DNA of 64,000 bases from Pseudomonadota bacterium (GTDB taxonomy: Bacteria > Pseudomonadota > Gammaproteobacteria > Steroidobacterales > Steroidobacteraceae): positions 120,993 through 184,992 of the forward strand of contig JAJZUT010000008.1 of NCBI GenBank assembly GCA_021847105.1, given 5' to 3'. Position numbers and translations under genes: made by a program. The notes under the pieces are model-generated. The model saw only the letters and a list, made by a program, of their open reading frames with translations, made no database searches and was not told the DNA's origin. Shown here one piece after another: positions 11,518-20,296 of this stretch (within the stretch, counting starts at the first letter, position 1; each line of letters starts with the position of its first letter).

Positions 11518-12693
11518 CTAGTGCCCGGTTGCTGACAGCGACATGTTGGCCTGCACATTGACGTTCTGCTGGACCAGGGCCGCCATGCCAGTGTTCTGGC
11601 TGGCCACCGTGATTCCTGCGCCATTGGTGAAGGCATTGCTGATGTTGTTGGACATATCGAACGTGCCCGCCGTGACGGTGTTGGCCCCACCGGCCCCACC
11701 GGCCCCGCCGGCCCCGCCGATCGCGCCATTGCCGATGCCGCCGTCACCGGTGGTCGTATTCTGCGTACCCCCATTGCCGGTGCCGCCGTTGCCACCATTG
11801 CCACCGCTGCCGCCATATCCGGCGCTACCGAGAGACGCGGTGGCACTGCCGTTCGCCGCGCCGCCATTGGTCGCCGCTCCACCGCCTCCGCCATTGCCGG
11901 CGGTGGTGGTGCTCGCCACCGTATTAGCCGAACTCGCACCGGAGCCATTGCCCGCGGAACCGTTGCCGCCGTTGCCGCTCGTGGCACTGGGGCCGGCGGA
12001 ACTGGGGGTGCTGAAGTTGCTTGGGGTGAACGGACCGGATCCGCCGCCAGAGCCACCACCACTGCCCCCACCGGCAGAGGCGAAACTCGAGCCGCCGAAT
12101 GCGGCACCGCCGGTGCCCGAGCCGCCGCCGCCGGAACCGGTCTTCACGAAGCCGGCGTCTCCGCCGGTACCCCCATTGCCGGCCGTCGCACTTCCATTCG
12201 TGGCACTGCCATTGCGGGTATTCCCGTTGACCACTGAGCCACCGGATGCGCCGACCGCCCCCTGCGCGCCGTCACCGCCGGCAGTGTTCATCGACGGCGC
12301 TGAACTACCGCTTGCCCCACCATATCCGGCACCGCCCTTGCCGCCGACGGCGCCCATTCCACCATTGGCATTGCCCGTGTTCCACGCCGTGTTGCCGATT
12401 CCTGCGACAGTGTTTCCGGAGACCGTCGCGCTCAGGTTCGACGTTGCAGCCACCGTGGTGTTCCAGGTGTCATTTGTGACGGTTGTGGTCGTCGTCGGAT
12501 CGAAGCTGCTGAGGTACGCGGAGGAGCCCATGCTTGCCTGGGGGCTACCGTTGCCACTCTGGGTGTTCGCCTTGTTGATATTTTGTGTCTGGCTGGGCGG
12601 CCCGTTACCTGACCCATTGCTGGCCAACGCCAGTCCGGACGCCGACGCCAAAGCCACAGTCACTGCCATGGCAATCAATCGATTGGTCTTCAT
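11518..12693 (-). CDS. Gly/Asn/Ser-rich secreted protein, putative fibre subunit
   Basis: A 391-residue protein; the ATG at 12693 has AGGAG 8 nt upstream and begins a clear signal peptide ending near ALA (residue 24). Residues 90-345 are extremely rich in Gly with Asn, Ser, Thr and Ala in GGNGG- and GGAGG-type runs. The last 45 residues form a distinct module (ISNAFTNGAGITVASQNTG at 351-369, then a Val/Gln/Asn-rich end) paralogous to the end of the 160-residue protein. It is the first gene of the operon and lies about 85 nt downstream of the predicted start of a σ54 promoter. The high Gly/Asn content fits an extracellular amyloid or adhesin. That function is inference. Confidence 0.8.
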   Translation of the reverse strand: MKTNRLIAMAVTVALASASGLALASNGSGNGPPSQTQNINKANTQSGNGSPQASMGSSAYLSSFDPTTTTTVTNDTWNTTVAATSNLSATVSGNTVAGIGNTAWNTGNANGGMGAVGGKGGAGYGGASGSSAPSMNTAGGDGAQGAVGASGGSVVNGNTRNGSATNGSATAGNGGTGGDAGFVKTGSGGGGSGTGGAAFGGSSFASAGGGSGGGSGGGSGPFTPSNFSTPSSAGPSATSGNGGNGSAGNGSGASSANTVASTTTAGNGGGGGAATNGGAANGSATASLGSAGYGGSGGNGGNGGTGNGGTQNTTTGDGGIGNGAIGGAGGAGGAGGANTVTAGTFDMSNNISNAFTNGAGITVASQNTGMAALVQQNVNVQANMSLSATGH

Positions 12694-12788
12694 TGAATGC
12701 TCTCCTGAAATGATCTGAAGGAAGTCGCGAGACACTGCGCGGCCACTCTCCAATGAAAAACGTCGGATCCTGGCTGCAGTCCTCCCAA

Positions 12789-12804
12789 AGCAACATCCGT
12801 GCCA
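12789..12804 (-). promoter_or_regulatory. σ54 promoter upstream of the Gly-rich/C39 operon
   Basis: On the minus strand the sequence is TGGCACGGATGTTGCT, a full match to the σ54 consensus TGGCAC-N5-TTGCW with GG and GC at the correct spacing. The expected start of transcription is near 12778, giving an 85-nt leader before the ATG at 12693. A σ54 activator gene lies at the far end of the same locus. Confidence 0.85.
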
Positions 12805-13099
12805 CCCCGTCGCTATTGCCGAACGGTATGATTTTTAAGGACTTACCAGCTGACTCTGATTTTTCAGACCGCAACAGGGACGCTACATGTAGCGCCGTTG
12901 TACGCGCAGCCGACCCCCTCCATTAGCGACCGTCGCCTGTCCTGGCGCCGGTTGCGTATCAGACGCACAAGCCTTGCGCACCGGATGCGCCCCAATGCGA
13001 CTGCAACGACATCGTGTCAGGAGCGCGAGCGCAAGCGTCGTAGCGCAGCCTCCGGGTGCTAGACTGCCGGGAACGTTCCCCACTTCAGGAGACTGGTTC

Positions 13100-13858
13100 A
13101 TGCAGATCGATTTGAGGAATACTTGCGTACTCGTTACCGGTGCCAGCCGTGGGATCGGCGCCGCCATCGCCCGAGCCATGGGCAGCGCTGGCGCGCGCGT
13201 CGCGGTGCACTACCGCGAACATCGTGCGCAGGCCGAGACACTCGCTGCGCAGATCGGACATGGCGCCGAGATATTCCAGGCCGATCTGTCGGTCGCAGAC
13301 GAATGCGCCGACCTGTGGAGCGCGGTCGTCGCCCGGTTCGGGCAGCTCGATACGCTCGTGAACAACGCGGCAGTGGCCATTTCCTCCGCGCTCGACAGCG
13401 CCATCGATCCGTGGGTCAAAGACTGGGACACGACCCTCGCGACCAACCTGCGTGCGCCGGGCATCCTGTGCAAACTTGCCGTCGCGCACTTTGCGGACCG
13501 CGGCGGCGGGCGCATCATCAATATCAGTTCGCGCGCAGCATTTCGGGGCGACCAGCCGCATTACCTCGCATACGCCGCCTCCAAGGCCGGGCTCGTTGCG
13601 CTCACTCGCTCGATTGCGCGCGGCTTCGGCAAATCAGGCGTGCTGGCATTCAATGTCGCGCCCGGATTCACCCGCACCGAGATGGCCGGAGAGTTCATCA
13701 GCCAATACGGCGAGGAGTACGCCACGTCAGACATTGCGCTCACCCGCCTCACCGAACCCCAGGATATCGCGCCGCTTGTCGTGTTCCTGGCGAGCGGGCT
13801 CGCCGATCATGCGACGGGCTGCACCATTGACGTCAACGCGGCGTCCTACGTTCACTGA
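13100..13858 (+). CDS. SDR family oxidoreductase
   Basis: A 252-residue short-chain dehydrogenase of the FabG type. The cofactor motif TGASRGIG is at 13-20, NNAAVA follows the usual NNAG position, and the catalytic YAASK is at 158-162. The ATG at 13100 is preceded by AGGAG with 8 nt spacing; the frame is open further upstream but without family sequence. The C-terminus has the common SDR ending (GLADHATGCTIDVNA). Substrate cannot be told. It is followed 10 nt later by the RlpA-like gene and is divergent from the Gly-rich operon. Confidence 0.88.
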   Translation: MQIDLRNTCVLVTGASRGIGAAIARAMGSAGARVAVHYREHRAQAETLAAQIGHGAEIFQADLSVADECADLWSAVVARFGQLDTLVNNAAVAISSALDSAIDPWVKDWDTTLATNLRAPGILCKLAVAHFADRGGGRIINISSRAAFRGDQPHYLAYAASKAGLVALTRSIARGFGKSGVLAFNVAPGFTRTEMAGEFISQYGEEYATSDIALTRLTEPQDIAPLVVFLASGLADHATGCTIDVNAASYVH

Positions 13859-13868
13859 GCGCGGCGCG

Positions 13869-13906
13869 ATGATTCGTCCAGCCGGGCGTTCGGCCGGACG
13901 AATCAT
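13869..13906 (+). promoter_or_regulatory. Strong hairpin over the start of the RlpA-like gene
   Basis: Arms ATGATTCGTCC (13869-13879) and GGACGAATCAT (13896-13906) pair perfectly over 11 bp. After one A·C mismatch, a further GCCG/CGGC of 4 bp follows around a 6-nt loop. It lies 10 nt after the SDR stop and contains the start codon of the next gene. No T-run follows, so a Rho-independent terminator is unlikely; a translation-limiting structure or processing site is possible. Confidence 0.6.
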
Positions 13907-14561
13907 CGCACTCGACGCGCTACGCCTGCTGGGATGCGGCACAGCGGGCGCTTGCTTACTCTGCGGATGCGCTGCCAGTCCTCCGCGGCGCCCGCCACCC
14001 GATGGGTACTGCGTGGCACACTATGGCTGCTACCGAGTGCTGGCTTCGGCGAGCGGTTACCACGTGGACGGGCTGGCCTCCTGGTACGGGTTGCACGCTG
14101 CTGGCCGACCGACCGCAAGCGGAGTGCCATTTGATCCGCAAGCCATGCGCATCGCCAGCAAGACTCTGCCATTCGGCACGTGGGTCGAAATCCACAATCT
14201 GCGCAATGGGCGGCTCGCCGTGGCGATGGTGGATGATCGCGGCCCCTTCTACGGCCAACGGGTCATTGACGCGACGCCCGCCGTCGCACAGCGGCTTGGC
14301 TATTATCTCGAGGGGACCGCGCCGGTCGAGGTCCGAACGATTCCCGCGGTCGACCTTACAACCGCGCAACGACGGGCCGCGCACACCGACGAGCGGATCG
14401 CCGCCGCGTATGCCAAGCGCCATCCCCATGAACTCGTTGCGGAAGCTGGACGCTTCGCCCTGCACGGGGTCGTCGATATCACCTCAACTGGCGTACGCAT
14501 CGCCGCAGGAATCGTCTGGGGCTCAATCAAGCTCGCCGTCGACATTCTGCGTCACTTGTGA
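13869..14561 (+). CDS. RlpA-like double-psi β-barrel lipoprotein
   Basis: A 230-residue protein with a signal sequence ending in a lipobox-like LCGC (Cys34), so probably an outer-membrane lipoprotein. The RlpA-type double-psi β-barrel spans about residues 65-150: GLASWYG, GRPTASG, RIASKTLPFGTWVEI and the acidic VDDRGPF segment, ending RVIDATPAVAQRLG. RlpA proteins are septal lytic transglycosylases cutting naked glycan strands. There is no SPOR domain; the roughly 80-residue C-terminal extension is unassigned. The ATG is the first of an 11-bp inverted repeat and has no good Shine-Dalgarno site, so the start is less certain than the protein. Confidence 0.85.
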   Translation: MIRPAGRSAGRIIALDALRLLGCGTAGACLLCGCAASPPRRPPPDGYCVAHYGCYRVLASASGYHVDGLASWYGLHAAGRPTASGVPFDPQAMRIASKTLPFGTWVEIHNLRNGRLAVAMVDDRGPFYGQRVIDATPAVAQRLGYYLEGTAPVEVRTIPAVDLTTAQRRAAHTDERIAAAYAKRHPHELVAEAGRFALHGVVDITSTGVRIAAGIVWGSIKLAVDILRHL

Positions 14562-14579
14562 GCGCAGAACGGAGCCGGC

Positions 14580-16025
14580 CTATTGGTGTCGGTAACCGAT
14601 ACGAAATGCACCCCAATGCCTGCCGTTTACCCAGATCGGAGCCGATAGATCCTTCATCAGCGCGAATTGCCCGCCGCCCATGTCGCGCCGATACGTCTGC
14701 AGCAGGAACGATTTGGTATTGCGGGCGACCTTCTGCACGGCGCGATCGTTGAACACGCGCCGGTTCCGGCAGTGCGCGGCGTTCCACACCGGATCCCTGC
14801 TCTGCGGCTGGCGGTAATCCGGATTGTGCGTCGGCAGATAGCCTCCCTTGGCCCAAGCAACGCTAAAGACGATGCGCGGATCGGCCTTCTGCACCGGGTC
14901 CTGCACCGGTGGCAGCACACGATCGGTGAAATCGACATAGTCGGTCAGGAACTGCTTGGGGTTGGTTCCGGGGATCTCCCGATAGCGCTCGTCAAACAGC
15001 TGGGTTTCGGTAATCTCCCCGCGTGCAACGGCGGTCTCGAACAGCCGGCTGATCTGCCGAGCAGTATCGATGCCGAGACGAATAATGGGAGTATCGGCCG
15101 TCTCAAGGCCACTTTCGGCTATCAACGCGATCAGTTCCTCGCTCACGCCGAGCAGTCGCTCGATGCGCTTGTCGGCTTGTGCGAGATTCGCCGAGGACAA
15201 CTGCACACCCTCCGCCAATGTCCCCAATTCCTCGAGGGTCGAGTTGCACGAGTCGAGATTCGCACTGGTCGTGTGCGCAATCGAGTCGATCGCACGCCGC
15301 ACCGTCGAGAATGCATCATGTGCGCGGATAACAACGCCGTGGACCTCCTGCGCGCCGTGACCGGCGTGGTCAGCATGCTTTGCCGCCTCGCCGCTTTCCC
15401 CGATCAGCCCCTCGATCTGTGTCGCCAGCGATCGCACGGTGCTGCTGATCCGGTCGGTCGCCGCACGTGTGCCCTCGGCGAGATTCTTGACCTCGCCGGC
15501 CACCACGGCGAAGCCGCGACCGGCCTCGCCGGCTCGCGCCGCCTCGATGCCGGCATTGAGCGAAAGCAGACGGGTCTGCTTGGCGATCGTCTCGATGGAG
15601 GAGGCGACGGAGCTGATCTCCTTCAACACGCCGCCGAATGAGCCGAGCCGCTCTTCGATCCGCCGAACCGCTGTGTTCAACAACCCTATGTGCTCGAGCG
15701 CCTTGCCGAGCAGTGCTCTCGACTCGGAGATTTCCTGCCCCGCGGTGGACGCGGCCTGCTGTGCCTCGTGGGCCGCGTGATCGATGTCACGGTTTCCGGC
15801 AACCATCGCCTCGGTCGCCTGATGCAACTCCTCGAACTGGGCCGCCTGACCGGAAACGCGGGCGGCAAGGTCTTCCAGATTGCCCGCGACATCGGCGACC
15901 TCGACTCCCAGCGAGCCCACGCGAGCCGCAATATCATTTACTAGGCGTGCATCATCCTTCTGGGCAGCCCCGCCAGTACCTACGCTGCTCGGAAGAATCG
16001 TCTCAGACGGCGCGTCTGACATCAT
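14580..16025 (-). CDS. Soluble methyl-accepting chemotaxis protein with C-terminal sensor domain
   Basis: A 481-residue protein without signal peptide or membrane segments. A long coiled coil covers about residues 20-330, with the conserved hairpin tip near 155-195 ([36 protein letters not shown]). The C-terminal 150 residues form a separate domain ending [17 protein letters not shown], a cache-like pattern seen in cytosolic chemoreceptors whose sensor lies behind the signalling domain. It should couple to CheA/CheW, none of which is in this window. I start at the first of two tandem ATGs (16025) because GGAGA lies 6 nt upstream. The ligand is unknown. Confidence 0.88.
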   Translation of the reverse strand: MMSDAPSETILPSSVGTGGAAQKDDARLVNDIAARVGSLGVEVADVAGNLEDLAARVSGQAAQFEELHQATEAMVAGNRDIDHAAHEAQQAASTAGQEISESRALLGKALEHIGLLNTAVRRIEERLGSFGGVLKEISSVASSIETIAKQTRLLSLNAGIEAARAGEAGRGFAVVAGEVKNLAEGTRAATDRISSTVRSLATQIEGLIGESGEAAKHADHAGHGAQEVHGVVIRAHDAFSTVRRAIDSIAHTTSANLDSCNSTLEELGTLAEGVQLSSANLAQADKRIERLLGVSEELIALIAESGLETADTPIIRLGIDTARQISRLFETAVARGEITETQLFDERYREIPGTNPKQFLTDYVDFTDRVLPPVQDPVQKADPRIVFSVAWAKGGYLPTHNPDYRQPQSRDPVWNAAHCRNRRVFNDRAVQKVARNTKSFLLQTYRRDMGGGQFALMKDLSAPIWVNGRHWGAFRIGYRHQ

Positions 16026-16216
16026 CGTGTCTCCACCGCAAGAACTCTCGGGCTGCATGCCCGCCAGTCTCTCATCGGCTCAGTATGCTCCGGGTGCTTG
16101 CAGTCAGCCGCCTTCCCGCATCGGAGCGGCTCGTATGGGCCACCTGTTCGCTCTATGGAACAGTTCTGCGCCGGGACCGTCCGCTGCGGGAGGCTTGCCA
16201 AGGGTTGGCTTGCACA

Positions 16217-17248
16217 CTACACGAGACCCGGCGCCTCTACACAGACCCGATTACGGCCGGCGCTCTTGGCCGCATAAAGGGCGCGGTCCGCGCGGAACAT
16301 GAGCATATCGAGAGTCTCGCCAGGGGCACCTATTGCAATACCGAGTGACACGGTGATCGAGCCGATCGCGTCTTTGGTGCCATCGCGCAGAATCCGTCCG
16401 CGGGCAACTGCGGCGCGAATCCGCTCGGCAACCGCCCGTGCGCCCTCCAATTTAGTCTGCGGCAGCAGCAGCGCGAACTCTTCCCCACCGACTCGCGCGG
16501 CGATTTCATTGCCCTTCGCACTCTCCTGAAAGATCTCCCCGACCGAACGCAACACCTTGTCGCCGAGCAGGTGACCGTATGTGTCGTTAATCTGCTTGAA
16601 GTGATCCACGTCGGCGAGCACCAGCGCGCTACCATCAAGACCCGAGGTGGATTCGAGCATCGCTTTCGCTTCGCGCAAGAAGCCGCGGCGATTGTAGATT
16701 CCGCACAGTGGATCGACGACGGCATCGGTCTGCGCCCGCTGCAGCTGTTCGGTCAGCGCTTTGACCTCCTGCGTCCGGCCTTCCAGCTTTTCTGCCAGCA
16801 CCTGTGTCATGGTTTCCATGCGCAGTGCCTCGCTCAGCAGGCGGGAGATCACCTGCTGAATCTTCACAACCGTCGCCTCGCCGGACAGATCTGCGCGACT
16901 CTCGCGCAGTGTGCGGCTGAAGTGCCCGGTATCCTCGCCGGCGCTGTTGAACGTCTGTGCCGTGTCATCGAGCAGGCTCTGCAGACGTTCCTGCAGATTA
17001 TCGAGCACCGCCGCGTCGCGTTCCGATACGTGACGGACATAGAGCCGATATGCCTCATCATCGGTCAGCGGATCGTTCGATGCGAGGCGCGCTGTGAGCG
17101 CAGTGCTCAAGGGCGGATTGATGCCCGCGACATGCTCGTACCAGATCGTGTAACTGACGGGATGATAGGCGGCCGCCTGGCGCACCATCAGCGGCAGCGT
17201 GAGCCGTAAAAACTCGGCACTCTGCTCTTTGGACTCGAGATATCGCAT
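16217..17248 (-). CDS. Diguanylate cyclase (GGDEF)
   Basis: A 343-residue protein. The N-terminal 170 residues are helical (AAYHPVSYTIWYEHVAGINPPL; then coiled-coil-like LEGRTQEVKALTEQLQ), a cytosolic input domain seen in front of many GGDEF domains. The GGDEF domain covers about 175-335 with DPLCGIYNRRGF, the active-site loop ARVGGEEFALLLP near residue 252 and a regular GRNRV end. The residues at the inhibitory RxxD position read KGNE, so classical product inhibition is probably lost. It should make c-di-GMP. It stands alone between the chemoreceptor and the M56 gene. Confidence 0.9.
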   Translation of the reverse strand: MRYLESKEQSAEFLRLTLPLMVRQAAAYHPVSYTIWYEHVAGINPPLSTALTARLASNDPLTDDEAYRLYVRHVSERDAAVLDNLQERLQSLLDDTAQTFNSAGEDTGHFSRTLRESRADLSGEATVVKIQQVISRLLSEALRMETMTQVLAEKLEGRTQEVKALTEQLQRAQTDAVVDPLCGIYNRRGFLREAKAMLESTSGLDGSALVLADVDHFKQINDTYGHLLGDKVLRSVGEIFQESAKGNEIAARVGGEEFALLLPQTKLEGARAVAERIRAAVARGRILRDGTKDAIGSITVSLGIAIGAPGETLDMLMFRADRALYAAKSAGRNRVCVEAPGLV

Positions 17249-17562
17249 GCTGGAAAAGATCGACCGCCCGGCCTTTTACTTAAGCGTCGAGGCGACCGGT
17301 GCTCGCGCCGAGCGACGCTTCGGCGAGCATTTCCGGGACTTGAGCGACAAAATCCGCGCTGGTTCTCACTTTTCCCCTCGCGCGCGACCGGAACACGCGT
17401 GGCCGAGCGCACGGCGCCCGGATGACTCGTGCGACGCCCTCTGCGCCGTGCCCGTCAGGCCCGCCCGCCATGCTCGCCCGCGGGGCACTTTCGGGGAATG
17501 CCTTCCCCGGCGCAGTCCGGGCACGGTCAGGGGCGAGACGTGACGCTCGAGTACGCCGCGGT
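17249..17562. other. Intergenic stretch without a recognisable gene
   Basis: Divergent or terminal space of about 310 nt between the cyclase start and the M56 peptidase end. Open frames here are short and Arg-rich. I see no tRNA, repeat or clear terminator. Confidence 0.6.
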
Positions 17563-18501
17563 TCAGCGGCCGAATGCGACCAGGACCTCGATCACCCTGT
17601 GAATCATGGCGTATAACGGCATCGCCAACAGGGGGAGCAGCAGCGCGGACGTCAGGACACGCCGGCTGGGGAAAGCACGCGCAAATCCCGGTGACGGCGC
17701 AAGCAGTCGCCGAATGCGCAATTCGAGGCCATCGACATGGTTGCGGCCACGCATCAGCCGCCGCGGCCGGTGGTCAGCGAGGCCTAGTCGAGCCACCTTG
17801 AGCAGAGCCGAGGCTAGTGCGACCCGCTTGTTCGGATCGGCACCACTGGCCCGTTCATCCGCTTCGAGTTCGCTCGCCGCACGCCATATCGCCACCAAAC
17901 CGGCACCCGCCGGCAACCACGCCAGCACATCAGGCAGCGCCACCATCGCCAGGAACTTCTGGTTGTCCCGCGCATCCCGGTGCGCCGCCTCATGGGCGAT
18001 GACCTGACGAAACTCCTCTCCGTCACAGGCCATCGCAACGGCCCGAGCCGCCACGATCCGCTGGCGCCACGTACCGAGCAGCGCCACGAGCGGCTGTCTG
18101 ACCTCGATCAGGCTGACCTCCGTGTCGGCAGCGAGCGAGCGTGTGCTCAGCGGTCGAATTTTGCGCACGAATGCGTCAGTCGCCCGCCAGGAGCGCCAAA
18201 GCCGCCGGATACCGTCTGCAACCATCGCGACACCGAGCGCCGCGCAGATCAATAGCAACGCGCCCGGCTTATCGTCGGCATGCTGCGGCTCGTAAAGCAC
18301 AAAGGCGGGCAGCACAACCGTCAGAACGAACAGCGCCGATCCTAAGGTCGGGACGCATCGCACCGCAAAAATCGTATCGGCCCGCACCACCGACCGAAAC
18401 AACCCGCCCCGCCAGCACAGCGCGAGCGCAACGGATATCAGCAGATTCGCCAGGCCATAGCTTGCCAACATGACCAGCGATAGCGTCAGCGTGAAATTCA
18501 C
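17563..18501 (-). CDS. M56 family metallopeptidase (BlaR1/MecR1-like)
   Basis: A 312-residue membrane protein with N-terminal hydrophobic helices, a cytosolic loop and the zinc motif HEAAH at residues 170-174 (FRQVIAHEAAHRD), plus ELEADERA as likely third-ligand region near 210. The last helix is at the C-terminus. M56 proteins of the BlaR1/MecR1 group cut the partner BlaI repressor after an external signal. The extracellular penicillin-binding domain of BlaR1 is absent, so the signal is unknown. The ATG overlaps the stop of the BlaI-type gene (ATGA). No β-lactamase gene is nearby. Confidence 0.85.
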   Translation of the reverse strand: MNFTLTLSLVMLASYGLANLLISVALALCWRGGLFRSVVRADTIFAVRCVPTLGSALFVLTVVLPAFVLYEPQHADDKPGALLLICAALGVAMVADGIRRLWRSWRATDAFVRKIRPLSTRSLAADTEVSLIEVRQPLVALLGTWRQRIVAARAVAMACDGEEFRQVIAHEAAHRDARDNQKFLAMVALPDVLAWLPAGAGLVAIWRAASELEADERASGADPNKRVALASALLKVARLGLADHRPRRLMRGRNHVDGLELRIRRLLAPSPGFARAFPSRRVLTSALLLPLLAMPLYAMIHRVIEVLVAFGR

Positions 18502-18896
18502 TCTCGCGTTCCCCCGAGCCGGGCACGCTCGGCCCGGACCAGAGCCTCGAGCTCATCGAGCAATTCCGCATCGGCATCACCCACCGCCTGCACCAGCGTC
18601 GAGAGCATCACCGTCGCATTCTGGCAGGCCGCCAGCAGATCGGTGACCTCGCCGCAAACCATCTGCCCGAACAGCTCCTCTCGCGAGCAGCGCGGCTCAT
18701 AGCCAAAGGCACGCCCCAACCGGCAACGTCGCAGCACTCCTTTTCGATACAGCCGGTCGAGCGTCGTCATCAGGGTGGTATATGCCAGTCGCGGAAACGA
18801 CGGCAGCATCTGTCTCACCGTCACTGCGCGGCCACGCTCCCACAGCACCGTGAGCACCCGGTGCTCAAGTGGTCCTAATTTTCTCCGCTGAGCCAT
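18498..18896 (-). CDS. BlaI/MecI-type transcriptional repressor
   Basis: A 132-residue winged-helix protein: LGPLEHRVLTVLWERG and AYTTLMTTLDRLYRKGVLRR are the helix-turn-helix segments of the BlaI/MecI/CopY family, followed by a dimerisation half. I start at MAQRRKLG because the family starts here; the frame stays open upstream into Arg-rich sequence. It overlaps the M56 gene by 4 nt, the usual repressor/protease pair. It probably represses its own operon and unknown targets. Confidence 0.85.
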   Translation of the reverse strand: MAQRRKLGPLEHRVLTVLWERGRAVTVRQMLPSFPRLAYTTLMTTLDRLYRKGVLRRCRLGRAFGYEPRCSREELFGQMVCGEVTDLLAACQNATVMLSTLVQAVGDADAELLDELEALVRAERARLGGTRE

Positions 18897-19275
18897 TGCT
18901 GGGCGCACTCGTGTATCGGCAGCCGGCGCGGCAAGACACCGCAGATGAGAGCCTCTCAATTTCCGCAAGAAACTGCAACGGCGCCCGCCTCGCCCCGCGG
19001 GCGCGGGGCGCCGGTGCCGCATCATCTACCAGCCGCGCGGAAACGAGGCACGCGCTCCATCGCGGCCACCCGATGCGCTCCCTCGCAACGGTGACGCATC
19101 TCCCCCACATACGCCCTTGCTGGTGAGCCCGAGCGAGGCTCCCCCCGGCAGCCTGCCCGGTCAGCCATCCCACCGCACCAAATGCCACGCCCCGCAGTGC
19201 TCCAATCAGACGCTCTAGCAATGGCATGCGCCCGCCCGCGATCCACCTATGCCCGCCATGCGCTGTGCGGATTCG
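18897..19275. other. Intergenic stretch, promoter side of the BlaI/M56 pair
   Basis: About 380 nt without a supported gene. It must hold the BlaI/M56 promoter and probably the repressor operator, but I could not pick out a convincing TACA/TGTA-type dyad. Confidence 0.5.
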
Positions 19276-19662
19276 TCAATCAGCGAGTTCCACGCCACCG
19301 GCGCCAGGCAGCCTCTCGTCCCGCTCGGATGCTTGTTCGGCGTCGCGCAACACCTGCTCCAACACGGCCAGATACGCCAGAAATCTCTGCCGGCCGACCG
19401 CCGTGATCCGGCACAACGTCAGCGGCCGATTGGCTTCAACACCCTTGATGATCCGAATGAGTCCCGCCGACTCAAGCACCTCGAGGTGCCGGCTGAGATT
19501 GCCGTCAGTGAGCGCACAAAGATCCTTGATGGTTCCGAAGGGCAGCCCTTTTCGGTGTGCCAGCAGACAGCTGAGCACACTCAGCCGTGCATGCTCATGA
19601 AACAGCCGGTCGAGCCCAATGTAGGCGAAGCGACGACCTCTTTTGAACGATGAGTCAGACAT
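19276..19662 (-). CDS. Winged-helix transcriptional regulator
   Basis: A 128-residue regulator of the ArsR/MarR-like winged-helix DNA-binding type. It reads FHEHARLSVLSCLLAHRKGLPF, then LCALTDGNLSRHLEVLESAGLI as the recognition region and a wing with the ITAVGRQRFLAYL C-terminus. In many proteobacteria such small regulators are paired with a membrane protein gene. Here its ATG overlaps the stop of the upstream membrane-protein gene by 8 nt, so the two are one operon. No metal-binding cysteine pattern is visible, and the signal is unknown. Confidence 0.82.
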   Translation of the reverse strand: MSDSSFKRGRRFAYIGLDRLFHEHARLSVLSCLLAHRKGLPFGTIKDLCALTDGNLSRHLEVLESAGLIRIIKGVEANRPLTLCRITAVGRQRFLAYLAVLEQVLRDAEQASERDERLPGAGGVELAD

Positions 19663-20296
19663 CGCCGATGCCCCGCGCATAGTCATAGAAGAGAATGGCA
19701 GACAACGTAAGGTGTCCGACCCCAAACGGCACCCCCATCTCCCATGGCGCCAGTGCGTGTGGCGCATGACCGAGCGCGAGACACGTCAGACCGCATCCCA
19801 GATACCACACACCCACGACGAACGTCTGTTTTGGCAGGAAACGACATGACGAGAAAACCCCGAAACTGAAGAGTATCTGCCACAATCCCGGCAGCATCCA
19901 CAGCTCCCAGTGCGCGAAGCGCCACAACACGGCCGTGAGCAAAATGCCAGCAACGAGAGCCGGAATGAACGGCTCAACGGCGCTGTGCAGCATCTCGACG
20001 ACCAGACCCGCATGCACCCGCCGGGCGCGCGCCGCCGTCTGAATTGCAACGAAAGTCAACGCGAGCGCCGCAGTTGTGACCCAGAGGATGAGATAGGCCG
20101 GAAATTCACGCACCGGCTCGGCGAGATGATGGGCCTGGAGCCACGCGCTCAGGAACGCCAACCCGCCAGTTGCCGCCAATGAACCGGGGCCATAACCCCG
20201 AAACGTGGAGGAGCGGGCCACCTGGCCCCGAATCGACGCGATCTCCGCCAATGCCCCCTGCACGGCCCGAGTATGCGTCGATCGAAAATTCTTCAC
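19655..20296 (-). CDS. Inner-membrane protein paired with winged-helix regulator
   Basis: A 213-residue protein with about six hydrophobic segments after a 40-residue N-terminal region (GSLAATGGLAFLSAWLQAHHLA; FPAYLILWVTTAALALTFVAI; FIPALVAGILLTAVLW; and three more). I take the GTG at 20296 because AAGGAGG lies 8 nt upstream; the more upstream GTG at 20314 would place that Shine-Dalgarno inside the gene. Members of this group occur next to small winged-helix regulators with no known reaction. It may be the sensor or target of the regulator. Confidence 0.75.
   Translation of the reverse strand: MKNFRSTHTRAVQGALAEIASIRGQVARSSTFRGYGPGSLAATGGLAFLSAWLQAHHLAEPVREFPAYLILWVTTAALALTFVAIQTAARARRVHAGLVVEMLHSAVEPFIPALVAGILLTAVLWRFAHWELWMLPGLWQILFSFGVFSSCRFLPKQTFVVGVWYLGCGLTCLALGHAPHALAPWEMGVPFGVGHLTLSAILFYDYARGIGDV

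Noticed and set aside
11543..12718. 391-residue Pro/Leu-rich open frame on the plus strand opposite the Gly-rich gene
   Set aside because: It is the mirror of Gly codons (GGC/GGT read as Ala/Pro/Leu). It has no ribosome site, and the minus frame has a signal peptide, Shine-Dalgarno and σ54 promoter.
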